Positions 33,765-46,257 of a stretch of DNA of 64,000 nucleotides are shown here, piece after piece. The position numbers and the translations under genes were made by a program. The notes under the pieces are model-generated. The model saw nothing but the letters and a program-made list of their open reading frames with translations, did no database searches and was not told the DNA's origin. Numbering within the stretch: position 1 is the stretch's first letter; the number at the start of each line of letters is the position of its first letter. Origin of the DNA: Parietaria judaica (taxonomy: Eukaryota; Streptophyta; Magnoliopsida; Rosales; Urticaceae); the NCBI GenBank assembly GCA_954871525.1, contig OX940871.1, positions 25,890,586 to 25,954,585 of the forward strand. Direction: 5' to 3'.

Positions 33765-36700
33765 TTAAGGGTGTCTTCCAATGGCCTTGCCACAAAGAAG
33801 AGCATTGGAAGGAATGAAATACTCATTGGAAAGGCTTTGGACTGAATTCCAAACCCTCAAATAGAGCTGTTGACCCAAGTATTGCCTCTCCCAAATTGCT
33901 GATCTCAAATTCCACATGCCTTGGTTGTCAAGTGATACCAAAATAGCAGTCCAAGATTCTGGATATACCTACAAAAAATACATTCCATCTTCAGAAACCC
34001 CCTTTTTTTTATTACCACAAAAAAATTAGGGGTGAAAACGAGACCAAATACCGGACTTTTGCCTGTTTCTGCTCGGTCAATGTTTTGGAAAACCCACTTT
34101 TTTTAAAACTCGGGCCGACTCATTATTTGAAAATATTTTTAAAAATAAGCTACTTATTAGTAAAATCTTTACATCTTTAAATCAAATGATAAACACAGTT
34201 TATATGTCAAAAACATATATAAGATGGTAGTCTAATCTAAAACCCAAATATCTAAACCTGTCATGATCATTAATAAAAATAATTACTAAAATTGAGAACC
34301 CGGGCTGGACCGGTTTTTGAAAGCCTTGGCTCAATACCGATTCCTTGACAAAATGGTCTTGTCCCAGACTGAGACCAAGCCGAATCCGGACTTCAGGACC
34401 AAGAATTTCTTCCAAAAAAAAAAAAACTATAAATAATTGATAATTTCTTTCATCCTAAAGATGGGTTAATATATTTTAAGAGATAACAAAATTATGCTTA
34501 CCTGAGCAGTGTGTCTTGTAAGAGCATCATCAAGATTGTAACTGCTTCTTTGTGAGCCTGTCCATTGTCCAGACCCATAACTGGTATTCATGAAAAACAA
34601 CAATATTATTTATTTTGGATAATGTAATATATAAAAAATAATTATTACAACTTGTTATTGAGTTTAGTTAGTTATATCTTGTGTAATACTTTTTTTACTA
34701 TCTAATATTACTAATTAAAAGCTTTTAATACGTGAAAAGCATTTGTAATACTTTATGTCTTGTGCTTCGAACCTTGTAATTATTCTTATGAAATATATTG
34801 AGATTGTGATCAATATTAATATTACAATTAGAGGTAATTAATTACTAAAAAAAACCTACTAAATACTAAAAAACCTCTATAAATTAATAAACTCATACGT
34901 TTTACTGTACTTCTTAAATTATTTTAAGATTTTTTTTATAAAAAAAAAAAAACTCTTATTTTTCATCCTTGTTCTTTCTACAAGACTTAAATTTCAAACA
35001 ATTCCTAAGCAATTAGAAAAATCACAAAGGAAAAGTAAATATCATGGTTAATAATCACATAAATATCTAGTATTTTGATTTTCAAGAAAAAAATTGATCA
35101 AAGTTCATAATGTTCATTATTTAGCTTCTTACCTATATATTTCTGTTAATTTTTTCAATTAATTTTACAAAATTTTGATGTTTCATTGACTAAAATTCTC
35201 TCTTAAGTGACATAATACATCTACAATTATGTCAAAATAATTGAAAAAAAATTATAAGAGATATTAGCCAATAATAAACATTAAAAAATTTCAACCGTGA
35301 AAGAAGTTTACACCAAAAAAAAATATTAAGTACTTACGCCGTCATTTACCCCGAATATTATTAGCCAATAAGAGCAGCGAATAGAATATAGAAGATTACT
35401 TACCCAACAACCCAGAAGTCATAGCCGTCGAGGTGCCAAGACTGCATGGCCTTCTCGTTGTTTTGGAAGACGACCTCGATGAAGCCGTGAAGCTGCACGC
35501 TGAGGACGGTCGTGGCGAGGAACGCGGACCTCCCGGATGGAGTGTCTTGGATCGCCCCGTCCGAGTAGACACCGGCAATGCTGAAGTGGTCGGCCAGCTT
35601 CAAAGGTGTGTCGGGGGAGATGTACGACGCACCGTTGACTGCGTAGCGCTGCTTCCCGTTTATGAGAGGCGCCGAGTTAGCGAGCACGAACGTCTTCGTG
35701 ATTGGGACTTTCCCGTAGTGGTACGACCCCTGCGGGTTCGGCCTCGCTGCGTTGGCCGTCAAGTTCCACCTTCAGGGAAACAGAAAAAAACCTTCATTTG
35801 TTAATTAGAAAAGTCGGAATTCCGGCTCCGGTTTAAAAAACACCGAATTCCGGTTTTCGGGATTATATATTGACGACATCAATCATGTAGTAAAACTACT
35901 AAAGCAAATAATAATAAAGACCAGAATATAATACTCTCATCGATCTGTAAACTTATACCTGTAGGTTCTGGCTTGCAACATGGACCAGTGATACCCTTCA
36001 GTAGGGTCGGCCGGCAACGCCCCGGAGACCGCGGTGCGCGAGCTCGAGTAGTGCAGCACCGCTGAAGCCCTAAGCACACGCGGGTCGAACCTCGTGGAAG
36101 CGACTATGTGGTAATCCGTGGCAGCTTGGTTCAATGTCACGAGCACCGTCACCGTCTGCCCGACGTGCACGTCGAGCGAGTCGTAGGTGTTCTGTATGGT
36201 GTGCGAACCTTCCACCTCGACGAGCTTCAGCGCGTGGCCTTCGATCCGGAAGTTGATCGTCGTTGATAACCCAACGTTTGAGACTCGGAACTTGTATGTT
36301 TTGCCTGAAACAAACCACCACTGTGTTAGAATATAATGGTCTTCAAATTCGAAATCAGAGTATCGGATTCCGGATTAAACTGGACCCGGAGTTGGAGAAA
36401 ACATATTCCTATATTTTAAAAAAATAATTTGGACCGGTGAATCTCAATCCAAATAAACCAAACTATCCGTAACAGTAAAACTATCCGATTCTTTACATTT
36501 ACGGTTTTTTTAACTAAAAAAAACTCAGTTTTTCAATCAGTGTATTATAGAAAGGACTAGTCTTTGAATTTCAACATTTGTTATAAAGTTATTAAAATTA
36601 TGGATAATTGAAGAAAAACCATCATAATTGTATTTAAATGAAATAAAAGTGTGTGACTAGGCAATTTCGTCGAACTACCGTCTAATCATAGACGACAGTT

Positions 36701-38418
36701 CCACTACAACTTGGGCACTTTTACCTCAATTATCCCTTAATATTAATATAGAGTTGATAGGAAAATAAACTTTTGATTTTAAAAGAAATTACTTTTGTTC
36801 ATTCAAAAAAAGTGAGAAAAATAAATAAATAAAATTAATTATCTCGTCTAATTACCTTGATCGCCTGTGAATGTGGCTGAGGAACGCCCATTTATAAGAA
36901 CACCATCAGGAAATGGAAGAGACTTTCCCAAGTCCAAATTTTGCTGTAATCCCTGCAAAACGACATTACATTTAAAGAAAACGACTCCAAAATGTGTTAC
37001 AGAAATGTCGTTTTCATTTCTTAAGTTCTTAAATTCAATTCGAATAATAATAATATGTTTATTTTTCCACTGTTTAATCTTTCTCTTTCATTTACAATTT
37101 TTTATGGATGATTAATTAAATAATATTAACCAAAAATCAAAATAAGTTTTTATTAATCACTAAACCGCTACTGAAAAAATGTAACTAAATAAGTTCATTA
37201 AAACATTTACAAATATTTTTTTTTTAAATTAAAAACAGTGAAACAACATAATTAAAGGTGCTTCAAAATGTGGTTTATTTTCTCTCACCTTGTGGCTGCT
37301 CTTGTACCAATCTCCGACGAGCAACGTGAAGTCGCCGTCGGGGAAGGCGTAAGGGATCGGGATTCGAGGCCTCTGGTTGACGTTCAACGCCCCGAAGCCG
37401 CCGGCCGCCTTGTGGAAGAGCGTCGAAGGGAAGTAGGTGAACGAGCCTATTTGATCTTTGGTTTGGAAATTGTACGTGTAGTTTGAGTTTGGTGGGATTG
37501 GGCAATTTGTGCCCAAAACCCCATCTTGCCATGAGTTCTTCCTCTGCTTTATCCCATTCCTTAAATCACACACCAAAATATTAATTATTTTTGCGAATTT
37601 CTATTCTTTTTTTGGGGAACTAAAAGACGGTTCCCGCAGTCATTTTCTAAACAAAATCTCGGCCGGGAAAATATCATCAATTTTAAAAACGTTTCAAGGA
37701 TATATTAAGACAATTAAAAAACCCGATAGCTAAAATTTCCGAGAAATATGTTCGTTTGACACGAGACATATGGTAGCAAAAAGATATAATAGCGACAGAA
37801 ATACCTAAGCTATAATCAAATGCATTGACCGTGAATATCCTGATTCGTTTTATAATGAAAAAAATTACTCAAATGAAGCAATAAAATGGAACTTAATTAA
37901 TTAATACAAATAAAAAATAATTAAAGATCAAAGAAAAATTGTGTGGAGGTCCATTAAGATTTCTATCATAAACCCGACGGAACTATTGTTTTACGGAGCT
38001 CGCAGTTAACTACAATTTCGATACTTTTGCCGCCCTTTTGCAGATCTGGAAATGAAGAAGAAGAAAGTTACCAAGTTAGGAGAAAGGGCTGGTCGAGGCC
38101 GTTGAAGAGGTTGAGGACTATATTGTCATTTGTGACAACCTCAAGAGTCGGACCTGGAAACTGGCCATTGATGAGTATCACCTGCAAACACACACATACA
38201 CCACCATAGTGAGCTCGAAGCCAAACCAAACCAAACAGTGGTTCGGAGATCTAGCGAGTGATCATCATCACCTGTTGCGGAACACCCAGAAGGGAGATGG
38301 TGCCGTACGTCACCCTCCACGTGTAGAACCTGTACGGATTCTCCGCTCTCACCACACCCGAAACCACTGCCAGTATGCAAAAAACCAGAGTGGCCACGAC
38401 CCTGATACTAGCCTCCAT
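33765..38418 (-). CDS. SKU5-similar (SKS) multicopper-oxidase-like protein 2
   Basis: Eight coding exons join to 1,620 nt (539 residues): 38272-38418, 38072-38181, 37289-37559, 36856-36952, 35959-36304, 35404-35769, 34502-34580, 33765-33968, all GT-AG. Exons 2, 3, 5 and 6 have exactly the lengths of SKS gene 1 (110, 271, 346, 366). Signal peptide (VVATLVFCILAVVSGVVRA, then ENPYRF). Cupredoxin-like three-part protein of the pollen Bp10/NTP303 kind. HWHG is replaced by TWNG (residues 85-88) and the C-terminal HCH motif by MWNLRS (490-495), so no redox copper centre is expected. It ends ALLCGKAIGRHP with no GPI signal. Coding exons are clearly GC-richer than those of SKS gene 1. Expected to act in the cell wall or apoplast. 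Confidence 0.94.
33969..34501 (-). other. SKS gene 2 intron 7 with repeat fragment
   Basis: Holds TTAGGGGTGAAAACGAG (about 34027), a hAT-type end, followed by GGACCGG and CCGGACTTC words up to about 34410. The matching right end is not obvious. The same intron position in SKS gene 1 also holds CCGGT-rich repeat sequence. Confidence 0.45.
34581..35403 (-). other. SKS gene 2 intron 6
   Basis: AT-rich 823-bp intron between exon 6 (donor after 35404) and exon 7 (acceptor before 34580). No element with definable ends seen. Confidence 0.6.
36305..36855 (-). other. SKS gene 2 intron 4
   Basis: 551-bp intron. About 36340-36500 contains CGGATTCCGG, GGACCCGGAG and GGACCGG words, another decayed CCGG-type repeat like those in the other SKS introns. 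The rest is AT-rich. Confidence 0.5.
37560..38071 (-). other. SKS gene 2 intron 2
   Basis: 512-bp intron between exon 2 (38072-38181) and exon 3 (37289-37559). Nothing recognised besides splice signals. Confidence 0.6.
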
Positions 38419-38466
38419 TGATGACCTCGAGAATGAAAAGAAAACCCAGAAAGAAGCTGTGATATA

Positions 38467-38478
38467 TGTGTGTGTGTG

Positions 38479-38514
<36 letters not shown>
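38467..38514. repeat. (TG)7(GA)17 in the SKS gene 2 5'UTR
   Basis: Compound microsatellite 50-95 bases upstream of the SKS gene 2 start codon. On the transcribed minus strand it is a long CT tract followed by CA, so it lies in the 5' leader. A candidate TATA-like word (TTATTTATGG on the minus strand) is near 38557-38566. Length variation here would change the leader only. Confidence 0.85.
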
Positions 38515-38518
<4 letters not shown>

Positions 38519-38599
38519 TAGAGAAGGTAGAAGAGAAGAGAGTGAGTAATGAGAGCCATAAATAAGGGCAGCGCGGGAAATTATTAGAAAAGCCTTGTC

Positions 38600-40262
38600 T
38601 TAATTATGATGAAATAAGTAAGCATTGGTTTTTTTGTTTTTCTATTTTTTTCTTTTAAGTGTGTTAATTATTTTATTTGTTACACTTTTTGGAAATTCGG
38701 TAGCCAAAAATAGCTTTTCTGATTGAGTAATTGGTGCGAGGGTCCTTGAAATTTGCACGTTTTACGCCCCGGGTTTCGAAGTATAGAGTACGTTGACATT
38801 GACGACGCCTATCCAGCGAGGGTAATCTTGTCACTTAGCCTCATAAATCTTGGTTAAAGGAGGTTGGAATGAGATTAACAACTAAGAGGGTGATGTAGCA
38901 TCGGAAATAAAGATAATTGAATTATATAATTAAAGTTACTAGGATAATTGAACCCGATCGTTGATTCGGTGCACGAATATCTGATCGAATAATCTTCCTT
39001 CACTTGTTGATTCGCGCACGAATGCTAGACTGCGGGCATCCAACCACCGTTGATTCGCGCACGAATGCCGGCTCTCGGGAATCAAACTCGACGCTCACTC
39101 ACGAGGTTCGGATTTGGAGAAAACTCGCAAGTCTCTAAATTTTCATTTTATTCAACACTTAAGAAATACAAACAAAGCAAGAAAATATAAATCGTCTTTT
39201 GTTATACGAAATAAAACCGAGAATCAAAGCATAAATGAATCAACCAAATAAATATTGCTAATGACGGAAGTAAATAAACGAGTAATTGAAAGCAAATAAA
39301 TTAAAGAGTGCAGCCTGGTAAATCTTCGCCTTTAATTCCCACTCTTTTTTACCATGATTTACGGCATCAGAGGGGTTGTAGAAGACTAATTAGGCTAAAA
39401 CTATAAGTTGGTTGAGTTATTCTCAAAATAGGTTTAGTATTTAGGATTTTAGAGATTTTAAACTCCAAACCAGTTAAGTAATTTTTGAAAATTCGTGATA
39501 TCCAGAAACAACAATTATTTGATCCAAGCCGTTAAATTGAAGATTAAAAATCCATGTATTAGAAATTCAAAACCGGATGTCTAGTTAATACTAAACCCGT
39601 AATTCGGTTCCGAAAAAAAGTATTTTGTTTCTGATTATAAGAACATGGGACATTGCTGTTAAAAATGAGGGTTTATGAGATAAAGTGCACAAACGAACGA
39701 AGTTCAAGAGGGCCTTGTCAATAATTATTATTATTAGTATTTATGTAATAACTGCTGAAACCGCGTTGGTGATTAAAGAAGATTTGTGCGTTGTTGTTGC
39801 GTGAAACAAAAAGGAAAGTCATTAATATCATTCACTCATGGTCCATGACAAAAGAAATCTAAGAATAAACATGCAAAACTCTCCTCTATTCACGCCTGTG
39901 ATTGTCTATTAGCTTTTGTCTTTCTATAATAATCTTTGATTCGTTTTTTTATATTTCTTCTACTTTAATACAACCCATCAAAAATATTGCACATATTTAT
40001 CTGTTTTATTCCCACATTTAAGCCATATACTATTATTAAGTTAACGTAGATTCTCTGTTCTTATCTTACTAAATGATATTAGATTCTCTGTTCAAATATA
40101 TGTACCTGTTTTTGCACTTATCCTCTTCATTATTTTTCTGTTCATGTCAGTTTCGAAAATGCAAACATTGCATTATAAATTATAAATTCATATATTTTGG
40201 CTCGAACTATTGGCAACACGGTTTAATAATATACATTATATTGACATTGCTATAAATAATTA
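38600..40262. other. Intergenic DNA upstream of SKS gene 2
   Basis: No gene. A candidate solo LTR at 38891-39706 is listed separately. The rest is AT-rich. Confidence 0.4.
38891..39706. mobile_element. Candidate solo LTR (weak)
   Basis: Begins TGATGTAGCATCGG after AGAGGG (38885-38890) and ends CGAAGTTCA before AGAGGG (39707-39712). Inside, TTGATTCGCGCACGAATGC-like words recur three times at 38960-39070. Inverted ends agree for only TGA/TCA, and a 6-bp duplication is slightly unusual, so this is a tentative call. Confidence 0.3.
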
Positions 40263-41359
40263 GAGAAAATAGCGGCATAAGTACTTAAAGTTTTTACAAA
40301 GTTGATATTAAGATGGTGTTTGGTTAACTGGTCTGGGAAACCAATTTCGCAATTTGGTTTGGGAAACCAGACTGAGAGTTTAGTCTACCAAACCAGTTTG
40401 GAAGTTTGATTTATAAAATACTGTTTGGTTAGTATTTTGTTAATCTGTGGTCGAATATAAATGAAAAAATGTAATAAAATACAATTTATGTTGCTAAAAA
40501 GAAAGTATTTTTATTTGAAAGTAATATATATTAATATTATGTCTAAAAAATATTACCATAGTAAAAAAATTATTCATATTTTATGACTCTAATTAAATGT
40601 TTAAATAATGTAATGTATAAAGTAGTAAATATACAGTTTCAAGAGTTTATATCATTGTAATTAAATTAGTGTTTAATGATATACATAATTTAAGTATATT
40701 TGTTAATATGATAATAATATCATTAAAATTTATAATTTTATATAAAAATGATTTTAAAAAATTTATTATATAAGTTAATTTCATTGTTAATACCTTATTA
40801 TTATAATTAAATATTATTATAGAATGATAGTATATTATTATGGTTTTATTTTGTATGATTGAGTTGAAGATTGTTTTCTGTTTTCATCCATTAAAATTTC
40901 AGTGGTTTGCGAGACCGATCTCAGAAAAAAGAGACAACTGGTAACCAAACGTGGTCTGTGAAACCAATATGACATTGTTTGAAACCAAAACCAGAAACTG
41001 TTCTCAGATACTATAACCAAACAACACTTAAGTTCTCTTTTTTTTTCTTTTTCTTTTTTTGTGAAAGTTGCCAACCTTATTTTGTGTATTCCGTCATATT
41101 TTCGTCCATAACCACATCACATGTCCTATTTTTAAACCCATTGAATATACCATTGTTTGTCATTGATAAGTCCGTTTAATTTTTTAATTAAAAATTGTTT
41201 GCTTAGTAGGTTTAAAAACATGAGACGTGATGTGATTCGGGGCGGAAACATGACAGAAGACACAAATAAGAGTTTGGCAACTTTCGTCACCCAAAAAAAG
41301 AATGAAAACTTAATGTCAACTTTTTCAAAGAGTGTGAGTACTTATGCCGCCATTTCCCC
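40263..41359. mobile_element. MITE of the AGCGGCATAAG family, with nested insertion
   Basis: Left end GAGAAAATAGCGGCATAAGT, right end the inverse of GGGGAAATGGCGGCATAAGT. These ends resemble the foldback element at 7452-7911. Flanking 9-mers AAATAATTA (40254-40262) and TAATAATAA (41360-41368) agree at 7 of 9, compatible with an old MULE-type duplication. The middle (about 40311-41033) is a separate element. Confidence 0.55.
40311..41033. mobile_element. Nested MITE with GTGTTTGGTTA ends
   Basis: Inverted ends GGTGTTTGGTTAACTGG on the left and the inverse of GTTGTTTGGTTAT on the right. Inward are GGGAAACCA / TGGTTTGGGAAACC words near the left and GTGGTCTGTGAAACC and CCAGAAACTG words near the right. 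AT-rich core, no coding sequence. The target duplication is short and ambiguous (TTA/TAA possible, which would suit PIF/Harbinger). Confidence 0.45.
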
Positions 41360-41369
41360 TAATAATAAA

Positions 41370-42863
41370 TACCGAAAGAAAATTTAGAATGCACAAATTA
41401 TAAAAAGGGTCAATGAGGACAAAGAACCTTATGGCATCCATGTGCTTCTAATATTAGTGACAGAATCTGCATCTCAATCAAATTTCGACCTAACTATTTC
41501 AAATATAAAAGAATTCACCAGATTTTTCAATATATATTGTTCTGGGAAGTTTAGAAAAACATAAATACCGTTGAATAATGAATGGATATGGAAAACTAAG
41601 CATTATCTAATTTTATCTAAAATAAGATGGTAAACTCACAAGCTCTTAATTGTGCGAAATTAACGGTCAAATACCGCATAATTAGATATTCGATTTGTTC
41701 TATATCAATTTCTCTGTCGGTATATAAACCGTGTATATACCTTCTTTACGATGTATAGATTGGACTCTATGAATAATGTAAGAAGAACATAGATGTACAC
41801 TTGTTCATGATTCAACAGTAACCGGACAAATGAGACGGAACAAATTAAAAATAAAATTATGCATTTTTTTAGTAATAATTTTTCATAATTGAAATGTAAA
41901 ATATAGTACTAGTCTATATTGAATCATTTTAAGTAAATTAAGATATAATTGTCGTTATATTCTATGCATTAAGATGATGGCTCTTAGTATTATTATTTTT
42001 TTAGAATAATCTAAACTGCTTTTCATGTATTTGGTGAAACTTTTTTTTTTTAACACGAAACACAAAAACGATTTTAAATTTCTGTACAGCTTAAAAGCTA
42101 GAATTCGTAATTTTTGTTCTATCTTAAAAGCAAAAACAAAGATTTTAGTTCATTTTAGTCTATTTACCATAAATATATTTAGCTTATCAAATGTTAAATC
42201 AATTTTTGTTACCAGCTATAATTGTTTTACAAATAATTTACCAAACATCTATTAGTTATTTTTTCAAAAACTAAAACTAAAAATTATGTTTCAAAAATGA
42301 AAATAAAAACATTAAAAAAAGAGAAGAAATTATACCAAAAAGTGCCGATAACTCCCAACTATGATAGCAAGTTTTCTCATAAATTGAATATCGAAACACC
42401 GAAAATCAAATTTAATAATGTATTCATTATCTTGTCTATTATTTCTTGCTTAATGGCGCCATGCATTACTATGATGACATATAAACAATTGATAACAGCT
42501 AATAATCAGATATTAGGTATAATCATATAAGTATAATTCACTGCTATCATGCCAAGTAGACATTTGAAATAAAAAAATAAATTAAATAAAAATATGATTG
42601 ACCTAGGTCGGTGGATTTTCTGTATTCAAAGAGACAAGCACAAAAGAAACTGATTAAAAACCCTACCAAACCCTAATATGTCAACTTTTAATAAATATAT
42701 ATTCAGTCCAGCTTATAAAATAGAAAGCAAAAAATGGGCATGTGCTTTACAGCTAGAAGTAACAAGTTGGTGGCCCTCCCTCCCACTAGGAATTTGTTTC
42801 AATTTTCCACCACTCAGAAATATTCCGGAGTGGAAAAAAACAAGAAAACATTGTGAAAAGTAA
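41370..42863. other. AT-rich intergenic DNA
   Basis: No gene or element recognised up to the copia array. Small AT-rich frames at 42025-42530 have no recognisable features. Confidence 0.4.
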
Positions 42864-42868
42864 AGTAT

Positions 42869-43109
42869 TGTTATAAATTCACTAACTTTGCACCTTGATT
42901 TTAAGTGGTAAGAAATTTGGTGAGTGGTGTGTTTTATGGAAAAGATGATGGAGAGAAGTAAGATGTGAGTGAGATAAATGTAAGTGTAGAAATGTGAGAG
43001 GTGAATTTTATTCATCCACTTAGGGTGGTATTTATAGGAAATTTGGAGCATACAATTGTTGACTAATATAGTGTGAAAATAAATGAGCATTTCACATTTA
43101 TTCATAACA
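42869..43109 (-). repeat. Copia LTR 1 (3' LTR of body 1)
   Basis: TGTTATAAATTC...TTCATAACA on the plus strand. On the element's strand a TATA box CCTATAAATACC lies near 43028-43039. The adjoining purine tract CCAAGGGGGAG (reverse of 43110-43120) is the polypurine tract, which confirms this as the 3' LTR of a minus-strand element. Confidence 0.95.
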
Positions 43110-43238
43110 CTCCCCCTTGGAATGCTCATTACAAGATTTACGTGTTAATGCTGCCTCATTAAAAACCTTACTAGGAAAAACCCTGTGGGATAAAAACCAT
43201 AGTGAGGAAAAAAGAGTGCAGTCACGTAAAGCTCCCCC

Positions 43239-44802
43239 TCATGCTGACATGGGTGATAAATTTTGTAGTCTTCGCATCCCGATGTCATGAACATGTTTTC
43301 TGAAAGTTGAAGTAGGGAGCGCTTTTGTGAAGAGATCCGCCGAGTTTTCGCTGGAACGAACATACTGGATACTGATGACATTGTTCTTTTCCAGTTCTTG
43401 AGTAAACGAAAAAAACTTCGGAGGAATATGCTTTGTTCTGTCGCTTATGATAAATCCTTCCTTCATCTGAACAACACACGCAGCATTATCTTCGTAAAGT
43501 ATGATGGGATCATCATTTGTTAGAAGACCACTTGTGGTTCTGATATGCTGTGTCACGGATCTAAGCCACACGCACTCACGGCTAGCTTCATGTAGTGCGA
43601 TGATCTCAGCATGGTTTGATGATGTCGCAACGAGTGTCTGTTTCTGGGAGCGCCAAGAAATTGCAGTCCCTCCGCAGGTAAACACGTATCCCATTTGGGA
43701 TCTCCCTTTATGTGAATCTGACAAGTAACCTGCATCTGCATAGCCAATCAAAACTGGTTTCGTATTGTTAGGGTAAAATAATCCTAAATCAATTGTTCCT
43801 TGAAGATAACGAAACACATGTTTAATTCCATTCCAGTGTCTTTTAGTAGGAGTCGAACTGAATCTTGCTAATAAATTAACAGCAAAAGATATATCCGGCC
43901 GAGTACAATTAGCAAGGTACATAAGAGCTCCAATTGCACTGAAATATGGTACTTCTGGACCAAGAATCTCTTCAGATTCCTCACATGGACGATACGGATC
44001 CTTTCGTACATCAAGGGACCTCACGACCATTGGGGTACTCAATGGATTTGATTTATCCATATTGAATCTCTTTAAGATTCTTCTCGTGTAATTTGATTGA
44101 TGCACAAGTATCCCGCTTTGGAAGTGTTCAATTTGCAAACCGAGACAATACTTTGTTTTCCCAAGGTCTTTCATTTCGAATTCTTTCTTTAAGTAAGATA
44201 TTACTTCCTGGATCTCTTCATTGGTCCCAATGATATTTAAATCATCAACATAGACAGCGATAATCACACAACCATATGTTGTTTTCTGAATAAAAACACA
44301 AGGGCAAAGAGGGTCGCTTAGCCGGTTGTACCACATGCGTCCGGATTGCTTTAACCCATAAAGAGACCTTTGCAATTTGATTGAATATCTTTCTCTGGGT
44401 TTTGAACTTGATGCTTCAGGCATTTTGAATCCTTCGGGAATTCTCATGTAAATATCAGTATCAAGTGATCCGTATAAATAAGCGGTAACAACATCCATGA
44501 GGTGCATATTTAGTTTCTCATGAACAGCTACACTGATCAAGTATCTGAATGTAATTCCATCCATGACAGGAGAATATGTTTCCTCAGAGTCAATTCCGGG
44601 CCTTTGAGAAAAACCTTGTGCAACAAGTCGAGCCTTGTATCTCACAATCTCATTTTTCTCATTTCTCTTTCGTACAAATACCCATTTGTATCCAACAGGT
44701 CTCACATCTTCAGGTGTGAGCACTATAGGCCCAAAAACATTACGTTTGTTAAGCGATTATAATTCAACATCAATAGCCCTTTTTCCATTCAGCCCAATCG
44801 GG
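43239..44802 (-). pseudogene. Copia RT and RNase H, body 1
   Basis: The open part spans 43239-44723 (494 codons). Reverse transcriptase: GYKWVFVRKR at residues 11-20, MHLMDVVTAYLYG around 73-85, LYGLKQSGR at 121-129 and the catalytic YVDD at 158-161. RNase H follows with YADAGYLSDSHKGRSQMGY and SSNHAEIIALHEA, and the tail has NSADLFTKALP. Between this part and the integrase ORF, the reading is broken by a TGA at 44803-44805, a +1 frameshift just after it, and a TAA at 44758-44760. The TAA is present only in this body: the other body has C at the equivalent base. The RT core itself is intact. Confidence 0.92.
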
Positions 44803-46257
44803 TCATTTTTTACATTCGGTAACAGACCGTGGTTCAGGATCCCCATTATTTTTGTCCATAACATCGCATGCCAAATTGTAACAGAGTGCATCATCGATGA
44901 CCATATCTCGGTTCCACATTATATCTGTACTGGCATAATTAATCGAAATTTCTAGATTTTCCTCGTCGCGTATTTCTTCAGGAATACGTTCCTCTATATT
45001 GGGGTCATCTTGTTTCTCTGCTCCTTTTCTTTTTCGAGGATTTTTATCTTTGGAACCGAGTGGTCTCCCACGCTTCAGGCGTGTTGTGACTTCATGGGTG
45101 ACTTTATTTTCAATTTGCCCTTTTGGAATCTCTATTTGGGCAGGAGCGTTCTCAGCTGGTATATGAGATTTAGTCACTCTCTTTGTGTCTGTAAATGCAT
45201 CAGGAAGTTGATTTGCTATATCTTGCAAATGCAAAATTCTTTGAACTTTTCCTTCACAATCTTTTGTGTAAGGATCAAGATGCAATAATGTTGGTACAGA
45301 CCATGTAATTTCTCTTTCCAGCTGTTTTCTTTCTCCCCCTAATGCTGGGAAATTTTCTTCATCAAAGTGGCAATCAGCAAAACGAGCTATGCAAATATTC
45401 TCAGTTTGAGGTTCAAGGTATTTAACAATAGATGGGCTTTCAAAGCCTACATAAATACCAAGACTTCTTTGTGGCCCCATCTTTGTTCTTTGGGGTGGTT
45501 CAATAGGCACATAAACAGCACAACCAAAAATCCTTAGATGGGATATATTTGGTTCTTGGCCGAATACAAGTTGCACTGGGGAGTATTTATGATATGCACT
45601 TGGTCTGATGCGAATTAATGCCGCAGCATGTAATATTGCATGACCCCATACCGAAGTAGGAAGCATTGTTCTCATTATCAATGGTCTAGCAATAAGTTGG
45701 AGGCGCTTGATCAATGATTCAGCCAGACCATTTTGTGTGTGAACATGAGCAACAGGATGCTCGACATCAATCCCAACTGACATACAATAATCATCGAATG
45801 CCTGGGATGTGAATTCACCGGCATTATCAAGTCTGATTTTCTTGATCGGATGATCGGGAAATTGAGCTCGCAATTTGATTATCTGAGCGAGTAATTTAGC
45901 AAATTCCATATTGCGAGTTGATAATAAACACACATGTGACCATTTTCTAGAGGCATCTATCAATACCATGAAGTATCGAAATGGTCCACACAGTGGGTGA
46001 ATTGGCCCACATATATCACCTTGAATACGCTCAAGGAACATAGGTGATTCTGTTTCAACTTTTCCCGGTGAAGGTCTTATGATTAATTTTCCAAGAGAAC
46101 AAGTTTTACACTGGAATATTTTTCCTTGAGGGATCTTCTGGTCCTTCAATGGATGTCCATGTGTATTTTCAATAATTCTCCGCATCATGGTTGAACCAGG
46201 ATGACCTAGGCGGTCATGTCATATGGTAAATATTGGAGGTTTGGCAACTACCATATT
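44803..46257 (-). pseudogene. Copia integrase, body 1
   Basis: The open part 44803-46188 (461 codons) contains the zinc-finger CKTCSLGK, then the integrase core with Asp58 (GDICGP), Asp121 (RLDNAGEF) and Glu157 (NGLAE): D-62-D-35-E, the normal catalytic spacing. The C-terminal basic region RLKRGRPLGSKDKNPRKRK follows. The upstream His part of the zinc-finger (HDRLGHPG) is cut off by a TGA at 46219-46221 and a TAA at 46258-46260; both lie in the same frame as the integrase, so they are point mutations rather than frame changes. Both are also in body 2. Confidence 0.9.
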
